Below, piece by piece: positions 1 to 6,953 of a stretch of 11,799 bases of DNA. Position 1 is the stretch's first letter. Each line of letters begins with the position of its first letter. The translations under genes were made by a program, and so were the position numbers. Origin of the DNA: Campylobacterales bacterium (GTDB lineage: Bacteria; Campylobacterota; Campylobacteria; Campylobacterales; Arcobacteraceae); the NCBI GenBank assembly GCA_016784825.1, contig JADHTT010000011.1, positions 1 through 11,799 of the forward strand. The letters run 5' to 3'. The notes under the pieces were generated by a model, which saw only the letters and a list, made by a program, of their open reading frames with translations, was not told the origin of the DNA and did not search any database.

Positions 1-117
1 ATCTTTATGATCTTTTGCTTGTTTTTGCTGTGGTTTAATAATTAGAAAATAAAATATTCCAAATAATACAATAAGTGGTAATAATGAGCCTAATAAATTT
101 CCGCCTTGTGCGTCCAT
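1..117 (-). CDS. yajC: YajC, Sec translocon accessory subunit (5' part only)
   Basis: This is the N-terminal 39 codons of a minus-strand gene that runs off the left edge; it has no stop in the window. The ATG is at 115-117, and an AAGGA ribosome binding site lies about 8 bases upstream of it. The protein starts MDAQGGNLLGSLLPLIVLFG, followed by a hydrophobic helix (about residues 8-27) ending in IFYFLIIKP and then a polar stretch QQKQAKDHKD. A short N-out segment, one membrane helix and the FYF-x-(I/L)IRP-Q-x-K-like exit are typical of YajC, the single-span inner-membrane partner of SecDF. The divergent lnt gene fits my memory of campylobacterial genomes, where yajC is followed by secD and secF; those would lie left of this window. 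Identification rests on a short segment but the motif is distinctive. Confidence 0.85.
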   Translation of the reverse strand, partial: MDAQGGNLLGSLLPLIVLFGIFYFLIIKPQQKQAKDHKD

Positions 118-198
118 GTCTGTATCCTTATTTATAGGGTTCACACCCTTTGTTATTTTGAGATATTTTATCTAAAAAGCACTTTATATATAGATTTT
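118..198. promoter_or_regulatory. Divergent yajC/lnt intergenic region
   Basis: This roughly 80-base gap between divergent genes must hold promoters for both. For lnt, TATATA at 185-190 is a plausible -10 box. It lies so close to the candidate start codons that the lnt mRNA could be nearly leaderless. For yajC, TAAAAT on the minus strand (165-170) is a possible -10 box. A small perfect inverted repeat AGGGT-TCAC-ACCCT (136-149) lies in the presumed yajC leader, just upstream of its ribosome binding site. In such AT-rich DNA all box assignments are weak. The divergent geometry is certain; the exact boxes are inference. Confidence 0.45.
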
Positions 199-1416
199 AT
201 GATAAAATTCAAAATGATAATTTATAAAAAAATTCTAATTAGTTTTTTAATTGCTATATTATTCTCATCTAGTATATATCTTGAGCATTTTGGCATTTCA
301 AATATTTTACTCAATAGTCTAATTGGATTGTTTAGTATATATCTTTTATTAACTGTCTCTAAGCAATCACTTTTTTATATTGGATTCTTTATAGGTATAC
401 TTTGGTTTTGGTGGATTGGCTATAGCTTTATATACTATGACTTAATATTTCTAATACCATTAGTCTTAATTGCAATTGGTTTAGTTTATGGTTTATTATT
501 TTATTTTACAGCATTTTATAACTGCCTAATATATAGAGTATCTACATTATTTTTATTAAGCTTTATATATCCATTTGGATTTAATTGGTTTAAAATGGAA
601 TTATTATTTATAAATAGTTTATTTGGCATACAGAAGATTGATCTTGCAATAATACTAATTACAATAGCAATATTTATTCACTATAAAAAATTTATTTTGC
701 TTCTTCCATTATTAGCATCAATTAATTATAATATACCTAATATTGAAATTCCTAATATATCTATAGATATGCCACAATATAATATCCCACAAGATCAAAA
801 ATGGATAAAATCAAATCGTAATAATATAATTAATCAAAATTTAGAGAATATTGATAATGCAATTAGCAAAGGATATAAAATTATTATCCTTCCAGAAACA
901 GCGTTTCCAATGTATCTAAATATGGACTCTAAAACTATGGATATCCTAAAAAATAAAAGTAAGCAAATTACAATTATTACTGGTGCACTTGAATACAAAA
1001 ATAAACAATTTTATAATGCTACATATATGTTTCAAGACACTAGAGTCACTATTGCCCATAAAGTTGTACTTGTGCCATTTGGTGAGGCTGTGCCATTACC
1101 TCAGTTACTTCGAGACTGGATAAATAATAGTTTTTACAATGGAGCTAAAGATTATAGTATTGCAACACAAGCAACTACATTTGATATTAAAAGTCTTAAA
1201 TTTAGAAATGCGATATGCTATGAAGCAACTACGGATAAAATATTTGAGAATTTAGATACTACATATATGATTGCTATATCAAATAATGCTTGGTTTACTC
1301 CATCTATTGAGCCAAGCTTACAGAATCTATTATTAAAATATTATGCTAAAAAATATAATGTTATAATATACCATAATTCAAATATGTCACAAAATAAAAT
1401 AATCAAAGGTTACTAA
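199..1416 (+). CDS. lnt: Apolipoprotein N-acyltransferase Lnt (short form)
   Basis: Lnt transfers the third acyl chain from phospholipid to the N-terminal cysteine of lipoproteins at the outer face of the inner membrane. With the start at 199 it has 405 residues. Roughly six hydrophobic helices (about residues 10-175) are followed by a nitrilase-type domain. The catalytic triad is visible: Glu233 in LPETAFP, Lys288 in HKVVLVPFGE and Cys340 in ICYEA, with the conserved FGE glutamate (296) and the Tyr-Glu after the cysteine. The frame stays open back to 106, but that part overlaps yajC and reads as non-coding. Starts at 199 or 214 are more likely, and neither has a clear Shine-Dalgarno sequence. 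The protein ends soon after SNNAWF-x-PSIEP and lacks the C-terminal strands and last membrane helix of the roughly 510-residue E. coli enzyme. It abuts aguB. Confidence 0.9.
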   Translation: MIKFKMIIYKKILISFLIAILFSSSIYLEHFGISNILLNSLIGLFSIYLLLTVSKQSLFYIGFFIGILWFWWIGYSFIYYDLIFLIPLVLIAIGLVYGLLFYFTAFYNCLIYRVSTLFLLSFIYPFGFNWFKMELLFINSLFGIQKIDLAIILITIAIFIHYKKFILLLPLLASINYNIPNIEIPNISIDMPQYNIPQDQKWIKSNRNNIINQNLENIDNAISKGYKIIILPETAFPMYLNMDSKTMDILKNKSKQITIITGALEYKNKQFYNATYMFQDTRVTIAHKVVLVPFGEAVPLPQLLRDWINNSFYNGAKDYSIATQATTFDIKSLKFRNAICYEATTDKIFENLDTTYMIAISNNAWFTPSIEPSLQNLLLKYYAKKYNVIIYHNSNMSQNKIIKGY

Positions 1417-2298
1417 ATGTCAACTATAAAAACTGCATTAATCCAACAAGAATTTCATCATACAAAAGAAGAGACAATCAATAAAACAATATTGATGATT
1501 AAAGAAGCAGCATTAAATGGATCCCAATTAGTTGTACTTCAAGAACTTCATCAAAATGAATACTTCTGTCAAAGTGAAGATGTAAAATATTTTGATTATG
1601 CAGATCGATATAATGATGATATACAATTTTGGTCAAATATTGCTAAGCAAAATAATATTGTGCTTGTTACATCTTTATTTGAAAAACGAGCAGCAGGACT
1701 TTATCATAATATTGCAGTAGTGTTTGAAAAAGATGGCTCTATAGCTGGCAAATATAGAAAAATGCATATACCTGATGATCCAGGTTTTTATGAAAAATTT
1801 TATTTCACACCAGGTGATCTTGGATTTGAACCAATTGATACAAGTGTAGGAAAACTAGGAGTGCTTATTTGCTGGGATCAATGGTATCCAGAAGCAGCTA
1901 GACTAATGTGTCTTAAAGGTGCCCAAATATTAATATATCCAACTGCAATTGGATGGTTTGATGAAGATAGTGAAGATGAGAAATCTAGGCAATTAAACTC
2001 ATGGTTAACTATTCAAAAATCTCATGCGATAGCAAATGGTATTCCTGTAATTAGTGTAAATAGGGTTGGTTTTGAAGAGGATAGATCAAAACAGCTAGAT
2101 GGAATTAGATTTTGGGGAAACTCATTTGTTTGTGATGCACAAGGTGATATTATTGCTAAAGCTAATAGTAATGATGAAACAATATTATATGGTGAAATAG
2201 ATCATAAAAATAGTGAAGATGTTAGACGTATTTGGCCATTTTTAAGAGACCGTAGAATTGAGAATTATGGAAATTTAACTAAAAGATTTATTGATTAA
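1417..2298 (+). CDS. aguB: N-carbamoylputrescine amidase
   Basis: This 293-residue enzyme hydrolyses N-carbamoylputrescine to putrescine, CO2 and ammonia, feeding polyamine synthesis from agmatine; it is cytosolic, with no signal or membrane segment. It is a complete carbon-nitrogen hydrolase (nitrilase) domain with triad Glu43 in LQELH, Lys115 in YRKMHIPDDPGFYEKFYF and Cys152 in ICWDQWYPEAAR. The long conserved stretches after the lysine and the cysteine are those of the AguB branch, not of general amidases or NIT proteins. The start codon directly follows the lnt stop, and AAAGG at 1405-1409 is a well-placed ribosome binding site inside lnt, so the two are co-transcribed. Agmatine deiminase, its usual partner, is not in the window. 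In Campylobacter, carboxyspermidine dehydrogenase and decarboxylase carry the putrescine on to spermidine. Confidence 0.92.
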   Translation: MSTIKTALIQQEFHHTKEETINKTILMIKEAALNGSQLVVLQELHQNEYFCQSEDVKYFDYADRYNDDIQFWSNIAKQNNIVLVTSLFEKRAAGLYHNIAVVFEKDGSIAGKYRKMHIPDDPGFYEKFYFTPGDLGFEPIDTSVGKLGVLICWDQWYPEAARLMCLKGAQILIYPTAIGWFDEDSEDEKSRQLNSWLTIQKSHAIANGIPVISVNRVGFEEDRSKQLDGIRFWGNSFVCDAQGDIIAKANSNDETILYGEIDHKNSEDVRRIWPFLRDRRIENYGNLTKRFID

Positions 2299-2301
2299 AG
2301 C

Positions 2302-2328
2302 TTGAATAAAATCATAGATTTTATTCAA
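2302..2328. terminator. Hairpin between convergent aguB and accA
   Basis: This is a perfect 12-bp inverted repeat, TTGAATAAAATC / GATTTTATTCAA, with a 3-base loop. It lies between two convergent genes only 22 bases apart. The right arm overlaps the accA stop codon and its last two codons. Position and symmetry suit a terminator working in both directions. The stem is AT-rich and has no clean run of T after it on either strand, so efficiency is uncertain. Confidence 0.6.
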
Positions 2329-3253
2329 AACTACCTAAAGACATAAGCTTCTCGTAACGCTTAGCTTTTCTGTCTTCTAAAGGAAGCTCCTTTAACTCAT
2401 TAATACTATTGATAATATAATCACCAACAGCCTTGTAAGCTTCTTTCTTTTGTCTATGTGCACCAATAAGTGGTTCATCTATAACATCATCTATTAGTTT
2501 CATCTCTTTAAGATCAGTTGGTGTAATCTTAAGAGCTTTTGATGCAGTTTCAACTTGAGCTGGATCACTCCAAAGAATAGCAGCACAACCCTCTGGTGAA
2601 ATTACAGAATATACACTGTATCTCATCATTGAAAGCTTATCAGCTACCCCAATAGCAAGAGCACCACCAGAGCCACCTTCACCAATAACTATTGATAATG
2701 TAATCGTATTTAAATCACTAAACTCAAATAAGTTTTTTGCGATTGCTTCACTTTGAGATCTTTCTTCTGCACCAATACCTGGATATGCACCTGGAGTATC
2801 TACGAGCATAACAATTGGTATATCAAATTTATTTGCTAATTGTGCAGCTCTTAAAGCTTTTCTATACCCTTCTGGGTGAGGCATACCAAAATTTCTTTTG
2901 ATCTTATTTTTTACACCCCTACCCTTTTGCTCTCCAATTATAAGTACTTTTTGATCACCAATATAACCAAAATAACATAGTATAGCAGCATCATCAGCAA
3001 GGTGTCTATCGCCATGTATCTCATAAGAATCTGTTAAAAGTGCTCTAATATAATCTAGTGCATATGGTCTATCAATATGACGTGCAAGCTTTAACTTTTG
3101 AAAATCATCTAAGTTTCCATAAGTTTTTTCAACTTCTTGTTGAAGTTTTTTTTCTAAAGTAGATACTGCATATTCATCAATTTTTGTTTTTGCAACAATT
3201 ATTTCTTCTTCAATCTTCCGTATATTTTCTTCAAAATCTAAATAGGTGGCCAT
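2321..3253 (-). CDS. accA: Acetyl-CoA carboxylase carboxyltransferase, alpha subunit
   Basis: AccA and AccD form the carboxyltransferase that moves CO2 from carboxybiotin to acetyl-CoA, giving malonyl-CoA for fatty acid synthesis. The protein has 310 residues (E. coli 319). A charged N-terminal helical part (about 1-60) precedes the crotonase-like carboxyltransferase fold. Family signatures are GDRHLADD (81-88), [13 protein letters not shown] (121-133), [15 protein letters not shown] (151-165), [10 protein letters not shown] (191-200) and [10 protein letters not shown] (219-228). The start is set by AAGGGG directly upstream, which is formed by the last codons of fabF; the two genes are 2 bases apart. 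This is the last gene of the minus-strand cluster and ends in the hairpin shared with aguB. accD, accB and accC are not in the window. Confidence 0.97.
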   Translation of the reverse strand: MATYLDFEENIRKIEEEIIVAKTKIDEYAVSTLEKKLQQEVEKTYGNLDDFQKLKLARHIDRPYALDYIRALLTDSYEIHGDRHLADDAAILCYFGYIGDQKVLIIGEQKGRGVKNKIKRNFGMPHPEGYRKALRAAQLANKFDIPIVMLVDTPGAYPGIGAEERSQSEAIAKNLFEFSDLNTITLSIVIGEGGSGGALAIGVADKLSMMRYSVYSVISPEGCAAILWSDPAQVETASKALKITPTDLKEMKLIDDVIDEPLIGAHRQKKEAYKAVGDYIINSINELKELPLEDRKAKRYEKLMSLGSFE

Positions 3254-3255
3254 AA

Positions 3256-4509
3256 TTACCCCTTAAATTTTTTCATAATTACAACACCGTTAGTACCACC
3301 AAATCCAAATGAGTTTGACATAACTATATTAATGCTAGCTTCTCTTGCTTTATTTGGTACATAGTCTAAATCACAATTTTCATCAGATTCTATTTGATTA
3401 ATTGTTGGTGGAATAATTCCATCTTCCATAGCCTTAATTGCAATAATTGCTTCAATAGCACCAGCTGCACCTAAACAGTGGCCAATTTGACCTTTTGTTG
3501 ATGTAACAGGTGGACACTCTTGCTCATCTTCAAACAATGCCTTAAGTGCTGCTGTTTCATTTTTATCATTTACTGGCGTTGATGTTCCATGCGCATTTAC
3601 ATAGTCTATATGCAACTCTCCACCATTATTTTTCTTAGCCATTTTATATGCAGCTTTCATAGCTCTAAGTGGACCATCTTGAGTTGGTGTTGTAATATGA
3701 TTAGCATCACCGCTTTCCCCAAATCCAATTAGTTCAGCATAAATTTTAGCACCTCTTTGTTGTGCAGATTCTAGAGTTTCTACTACTAGTGCACCAGCAC
3801 CTTCACCCATTACAAAACCATCTCTATTTTTATCAAATGGTCTTGATGCAGTTTTTGGATCATCATTTCTAGTACTAAGTGCTTTCATTGCAGCAAATCC
3901 ACCAATTCCAGCTCCAGATACTGCTGATTCTGCACCAATTACAAGCATTTTAGATGCTCCACCTAGTACAATTGTTTTGTATGCTTCACCAATAGCATGA
4001 GTACCAGCAGCACAAGCAGTTACAACTGAAAGATTTGGTCCTTTAAGGTTGTGTTGAATTGTTACAAAACCACCAAGCATATTTACAAGTGATGATGGGA
4101 TAAAAAATGGAGAAATTTTTCCAGGTCCTCTAGTATTACATACTACTGAATTTTTTTCAATATTTGGTAATCCACCAATTCCAGAAGCAGATACAATACC
4201 AAAATCATCAGCAATATCATCACTAACCTTATTGTTAGTAACTAAACCTGCATCTTCCATAGCTTCTTGTGAAGCATGAATTCCTAACTGTATAAATCTA
4301 TCAGCTTTTTTCGCCTCTTTTTTACCTAAAATTGCAGCTGGATCAAAATCTTTTACTTCTCCCGCAATTTGCGCAGAAAATTCGCTAGGATCAAACAATG
4401 TAATTTTATCTATTCCAGTCTGCCCATCAACTATAGCTTTAAAAGATTCTTCTACATTGTGACCTAATGAATTTATCATTCCAAGTCCAGTTATTACTAC
4501 TCTTTGCAT
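3256..4509 (-). CDS. fabF: 3-oxoacyl-ACP synthase II (KAS II)
   Basis: This is the condensing enzyme of type II fatty acid elongation: acyl-ACP plus malonyl-ACP gives 3-oxoacyl-ACP and CO2. The 417-residue thiolase-fold protein has the full active site: nucleophile Cys166 in [11 protein letters not shown], His307 in [11 protein letters not shown], Lys339 and His344 in [14 protein letters not shown], and the C-terminal [10 protein letters not shown] loop (399-406). A Cys-His-His set identifies a KAS I/II enzyme, not FabH, and the length and TSTPVND motif favour FabF over FabB. The start follows AGGAGA (4518-4523) at 8-base spacing. It lies about 130 bases downstream of acpP, beyond three inverted repeats, so its level may be set separately from that of ACP. 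Confidence 0.97.
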   Translation of the reverse strand: MQRVVITGLGMINSLGHNVEESFKAIVDGQTGIDKITLFDPSEFSAQIAGEVKDFDPAAILGKKEAKKADRFIQLGIHASQEAMEDAGLVTNNKVSDDIADDFGIVSASGIGGLPNIEKNSVVCNTRGPGKISPFFIPSSLVNMLGGFVTIQHNLKGPNLSVVTACAAGTHAIGEAYKTIVLGGASKMLVIGAESAVSGAGIGGFAAMKALSTRNDDPKTASRPFDKNRDGFVMGEGAGALVVETLESAQQRGAKIYAELIGFGESGDANHITTPTQDGPLRAMKAAYKMAKKNNGGELHIDYVNAHGTSTPVNDKNETAALKALFEDEQECPPVTSTKGQIGHCLGAAGAIEAIIAIKAMEDGIIPPTINQIESDENCDLDYVPNKAREASINIVMSNSFGFGGTNGVVIMKKFKG

Positions 4510-4517
4510 ACGCTATT

Positions 4518-4551
4518 TCTCCTAAAAAATATTAATAGATTTTCATTTATA
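4518..4551 (-). promoter_or_regulatory. fabF leader: ribosome binding site and possible internal promoter
   Basis: On the minus strand AGGAGA (4518-4523) is a strong ribosome binding site 8 bases before the fabF ATG. Further upstream TATAAA (4546-4551) differs by one base from TATAAT and lies just past the 4558-4591 hairpin. It could restart transcription for fabF-accA after partial termination behind acpP. The ribosome binding site is clear; the promoter is a weak guess in AT-rich DNA. Confidence 0.35.
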
Positions 4552-4557
4552 TTAAAC

Positions 4558-4591
4558 TAAATAAATATCAAACTCATTTGATATTTATTTA
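4558..4591 (-). terminator. Hairpin downstream of acpP (possible attenuator)
   Basis: This is a perfect 15-bp inverted repeat TAAATAAATATCAAA / TTTGATATTTATTTA with loop CTCA on the plus strand (TGAG in the mRNA). It sits between acpP and fabF in the same transcription direction. It is followed in the mRNA by TAGTTTAATAT, only moderately T-rich. It could be a leaky terminator or a 3' stabilising or processing hairpin that lets acpP mRNA outnumber the downstream message. Confidence 0.55.
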
Positions 4592-4605
4592 ACAAACATA
4601 ACTAA

Positions 4606-4637
4606 GCCATGTATACCATGGCCTACTTAATTAAGTA
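4606..4637. repeat. Two further palindromes right after the acpP stop
   Basis: GCCATG-TATAC-CATGGC (4606-4622) is a 6-bp stem with a 5-base loop, the only GC-containing stem in the gap. Next to it is a perfect 14-base palindrome TACTTAATTAAGTA (4624-4637), starting 4 bases after the acpP stop codon. Together with the 4558-4591 hairpin they fill most of the acpP-fabF gap. Function is unknown: RNA processing, termination or protein binding are all possible. Confidence 0.5.
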
Positions 4638-4641
4638 TTAA

Positions 4642-4866
4642 CTACTTGTTGTCTTCGATATATTTAAGAGCATCAGCTACTGTTAAAATACCTTCAGCAT
4701 CTTCATCAGGAATTTCAATATCAAACTCTTCTTCTAAAGCCATTACTAGTTCAACTACATCTAGTGAATCTGCACCTAAATCTTCGATAAACTTTGAATC
4801 TTCTTTAACTTCTGCTGGATCACAATCTAATTGTTCAACTACAACTTCTTTTACTTTTTCTAACAT
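4642..4866 (-). CDS. acpP: Acyl carrier protein
   Basis: ACP carries growing acyl chains on a phosphopantetheine arm for fatty acid, lipid A and phospholipid synthesis. With the start at 4866 it has 74 residues, close to the usual 77. The attachment serine is Ser34 in [19 protein letters not shown], followed by the acidic helix II-III region [12 protein letters not shown] that binds partner enzymes. The frame is open to an ATG at 4899, but those 11 extra residues ([11 protein letters not shown]) do not look like ACP and that ATG overlaps the presumed -10 box. The start at 4866 has AAGGA (4873-4877) at 6-base spacing and gives [13 protein letters not shown], the normal ACP N-terminus. It lies between fabG and fabF, with 54 bases to fabG. 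Confidence 0.97.
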   Translation of the reverse strand: MLEKVKEVVVEQLDCDPAEVKEDSKFIEDLGADSLDVVELVMALEEEFDIEIPDEDAEGILTVADALKYIEDNK

Positions 4867-4872
4867 TTTGTT

Positions 4873-4877
4873 TCCTT
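4873..4877 (-). promoter_or_regulatory. acpP ribosome binding site
   Basis: AAGGA on the minus strand, 6 bases before the ATG at 4864-4866. It decides the start codon: the upstream in-frame ATG at 4897-4899 lies in the promoter -10 region instead. Confidence 0.8.
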
Positions 4878-4897
4878 TTTGTGTTATTGGTGTTGTC

Positions 4898-4906
4898 ATT
4901 ATATCA
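4898..4906 (-). promoter_or_regulatory. acpP promoter, extended -10 box
   Basis: The minus strand reads TGATATAAT, an exact TGn-TATAAT extended -10 element, in the 54-base gap after fabG. It is preceded by an AT-rich stretch (TTTTAAAAATTATA) instead of a clear -35 hexamer, as is usual for the main sigma factor of Campylobacter and Helicobacter. A start near 4891 would give a leader of about 25 bases containing the ribosome binding site. This suggests acpP is transcribed on its own as well as by read-through from fabG. Confidence 0.7.
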
Positions 4907-4920
4907 TATAATTTTTAAAA

Positions 4921-5664
4921 TTATGTATAAAGTCCACCATTTACTTTTAATACTTCTCCAGTAATATATGTCGCACCATCACTCAATAAAAAGGCTACAG
5001 CATCTGCAACTTCATTAGCTTCACCAAATCTTCCTAATGGAATATTTCTTGTGTATTCATCTTTTACTTCTTGTTTAAGTTCATCCGTCATATCAGTTCT
5101 AATAAAACCAGGAGTAATAGCATTAAATCTAATTGCTCTTGGTGCTGCTTCTTTAGCAAAAGCTTTTGTCATTGTATTTACTCCGCCTTTTGAAGCTGAA
5201 TAATTAGTTTGACCTGGATTTCCCATCTCACCTACAATTGAAGATATATTTACAACTGCCCCAAACTTCTTTTTACTCATTGCTTTTAATGCATCTCTAC
5301 ATCCAATAAATGCTGATTTTAAATTTGCATTTATTACATCATCAAAATCATCAACTGACATTCTAATTGCTAATTTATCTTTAGTAATACCTGCATTATT
5401 TACAAGGTATGATATAGAACCATCTGCATCTACAATTGTTTTTATCATATCTTTCCAATCTGCTTCAATTGAGACATCACCTTTAATCACAGCTGCTAAT
5501 CCACCAGCAGCTTCAATTTCATCTTTTACTGCATCTGCAAGCTCAGGCTTACTTCTATAGTTTATCCATACTTTTAAACCATACCCTGCTAGCACTTTTG
5601 CAATATTGGCACCAATCCCTTTACTAGCACCTGTAATTAATACATTTGTTCCTGTAAACTTCAT
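4921..5664 (-). CDS. fabG: 3-oxoacyl-ACP reductase
   Basis: This NADPH-dependent reductase of type II fatty acid synthesis converts 3-oxoacyl-ACP to 3-hydroxyacyl-ACP. The 247-residue short-chain dehydrogenase has the Rossmann motif TGASKGIG (11-18), NNAG (89-92) and the catalytic set Asn114, Ser142 in NISSIVGEMGNPGQTNY, Tyr155 and Lys159 in YSASK. GEMGNPGQ and the C-terminal ITGEVLKVNGGLYT match FabG over other SDRs, and the acpP neighbour supports this. The ATG directly follows the queE stop. A strong GAGGAG ribosome binding site lies in the last queE codons, so the genes are probably co-transcribed. Confidence 0.95.
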   Translation of the reverse strand: MKFTGTNVLITGASKGIGANIAKVLAGYGLKVWINYRSKPELADAVKDEIEAAGGLAAVIKGDVSIEADWKDMIKTIVDADGSISYLVNNAGITKDKLAIRMSVDDFDDVINANLKSAFIGCRDALKAMSKKKFGAVVNISSIVGEMGNPGQTNYSASKGGVNTMTKAFAKEAAPRAIRFNAITPGFIRTDMTDELKQEVKDEYTRNIPLGRFGEANEVADAVAFLLSDGATYITGEVLKVNGGLYT

Positions 5665-6420
5665 CTAAACTCCTCTTTTATTATTCCAAACTCTTATATG
5701 TAGCCTATCTGAATATTTATATCCATTTTCAATAGCCATCTCAATTACTCCCAGACTATTATTATCAATAGCTTCAGAAGTATCACCAAGTGGCATTAGA
5801 TAAACCTCAACAGTTGGAATATTCTTTAATATATTATCTATTTCTTCTTTTGCTTTAGCTAAAGATTTGCTATCTACAACAAACTTTAAATATGATTGCT
5901 CTGTATTGTTGATTATATTTGTTAAGCTTTGAGTATTAATCCGTTTAGTAATAGATTCACCACTATTGCTAAGCTTAACACTTATAGAAAAAAGTATTTT
6001 TTTTTGCCAAGATTCTTGAAAGTCTATATCAATTGATCCATTTGTTTCAATTGTAATGTGGTAGCCTAGATCAATATAATACTTCATAAATTTTTGAAAC
6101 TCTATATTTCTCCAATACAATAATGGCTCTCCACCTGTTAATACAATATCAACTTTATAATTAGGTAATAATTTATTTACACTCTCAATTAAAGGTTTTG
6201 ATGATTCATATCTATCCCAATCAGATGAAAAAGCACTATCTGAAGCATAATAACTATCACATGAAAATCTTTTCATACCACTTGGTGTCTCATATTCTAC
6301 TTCGAATCCTGGACAAGACATATTGCATCTTCCAAATCGCACAAATACAGAAGGGTTACCCACTCTTTTCCCTTCTCCTTGAATGGTTGGACCAAAAATT
6401 TCATTAACTTCTAGCATCAT
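5665..6420 (-). CDS. queE: 7-carboxy-7-deazaguanine synthase, radical SAM enzyme
   Basis: QueE contracts the ring of 6-carboxytetrahydropterin to 7-carboxy-7-deazaguanine, on the way to preQ0 and queuosine. The 251-residue protein begins LEVNEIFGPTIQGEGKRVGNPSVFVRFGRCN, the QueE N-terminal signature (substrate and S-adenosylmethionine site), and has TGGEPLLYW (a GGEP motif) and ITIETNGS further on. The [4Fe-4S] ligands appear to be Cys32, Cys36 and Cys54, giving C-x3-C-x17-C instead of C-x3-C-x2-C; the last is in CDSYYA, where CDT is usual. The start ATG overlaps the queD stop (ATGA), and a second ATG follows at once (6415-6417), so either could be used. There is no strong ribosome binding site, which points to coupling with queD. 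fabG follows without a gap. Confidence 0.93.
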   Translation of the reverse strand: MMLEVNEIFGPTIQGEGKRVGNPSVFVRFGRCNMSCPGFEVEYETPSGMKRFSCDSYYASDSAFSSDWDRYESSKPLIESVNKLLPNYKVDIVLTGGEPLLYWRNIEFQKFMKYYIDLGYHITIETNGSIDIDFQESWQKKILFSISVKLSNSGESITKRINTQSLTNIINNTEQSYLKFVVDSKSLAKAKEEIDNILKNIPTVEVYLMPLGDTSEAIDNNSLGVIEMAIENGYKYSDRLHIRVWNNKRGV

Positions 6421-6953
6421 GGGTAGACCACACTTCTACTTTTTGGAGTTTCATAATATTCAAGGTGGGATACCTCAATATCTATTTTTAACATTTTTTC
6501 TTGAACAATTCTTAATAACCAGGCTGATAAGTTTTCACTAGTTGGTACAAAATCTACAATGATAAATCCTTCATACATCTCTAATAGATGCTGTGGTTCA
6601 TTTTGAAGTTTTGTAATATTTGGTACCTTATAGTTTTGTGGCATTTCTATTAAGTCTTGCTCACTTGTATATAATGGTAATAGTGTTGAATATAAAGGAT
6701 CATTAATATCTATAATAAATTTATGATCTACTACATCATCTAAAAATTTTTTGAACCAGTTTAAATGTTTGAAATCTGTCACCATTCCATTTACTAATTT
6801 TTCACTTTGTAAATGTACGATTATTGTACCTTGATGACCATGAAGATGTCTACACATAAGACAATCATCTAAAGCATATTCTTTATTTAATTCTTGTGAC
6901 CAAACTCTATGCCCATAACAAAAATCAAATTGTTTTGATATATTCCACTTCAT
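6417..6953 (-). CDS. queD: 6-carboxytetrahydropterin synthase (long form)
   Basis: QueD turns dihydroneopterin triphosphate into 6-carboxy-5,6,7,8-tetrahydropterin, the first committed queuosine step after GTP cyclohydrolase. The zinc ligands are His15 in YGHRVW and His38 and His40 in CRHLHGHQG; the catalytic cysteine is Cys34, four residues before His38. Other family motifs are GMVTDFKHL (56-64), DHKFI (76-80), PTSENLSAWL (137-146) and YETPKSRSVVY near the end. It has 178 residues against about 120 in E. coli; the extra part is mostly an insertion at about 85-135. The gene overlaps the end of queC by 29 bases, with GGGG upstream as ribosome binding site, and its stop overlaps the queE start. 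No second plausible start exists, since residues 4-20 are conserved. Confidence 0.93.
   Translation of the reverse strand: MKWNISKQFDFCYGHRVWSQELNKEYALDDCLMCRHLHGHQGTIIVHLQSEKLVNGMVTDFKHLNWFKKFLDDVVDHKFIIDINDPLYSTLLPLYTSEQDLIEMPQNYKVPNITKLQNEPQHLLEMYEGFIIVDFVPTSENLSAWLLRIVQEKMLKIDIEVSHLEYYETPKSRSVVYP

Noticed and set aside
106..198. N-terminal extension of lnt by 31 residues from the ATG at 106
   Set aside because: It overlaps the antisense yajC start and its ribosome binding site, has no ribosome binding site of its own and no Lnt-like sequence. Starts at 199 or 214 fit the first membrane helix.
4867..4899. Longer acpP starting at 4899
   Set aside because: The 11 extra residues do not resemble ACP, the ATG lies within the likely -10 region, and the ATG at 4866 has a good AAGGA site.
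4646..4918. Plus-strand open frame of 90 codons across acpP
   Set aside because: It is the antisense shadow of acpP: serine-rich low-complexity translation, with no ribosome binding site or promoter.
6198..6407. Plus-strand open frame of 69 codons within queE
   Set aside because: It is opposite a conserved part of queE, with no ribosome binding site and no protein-like pattern.
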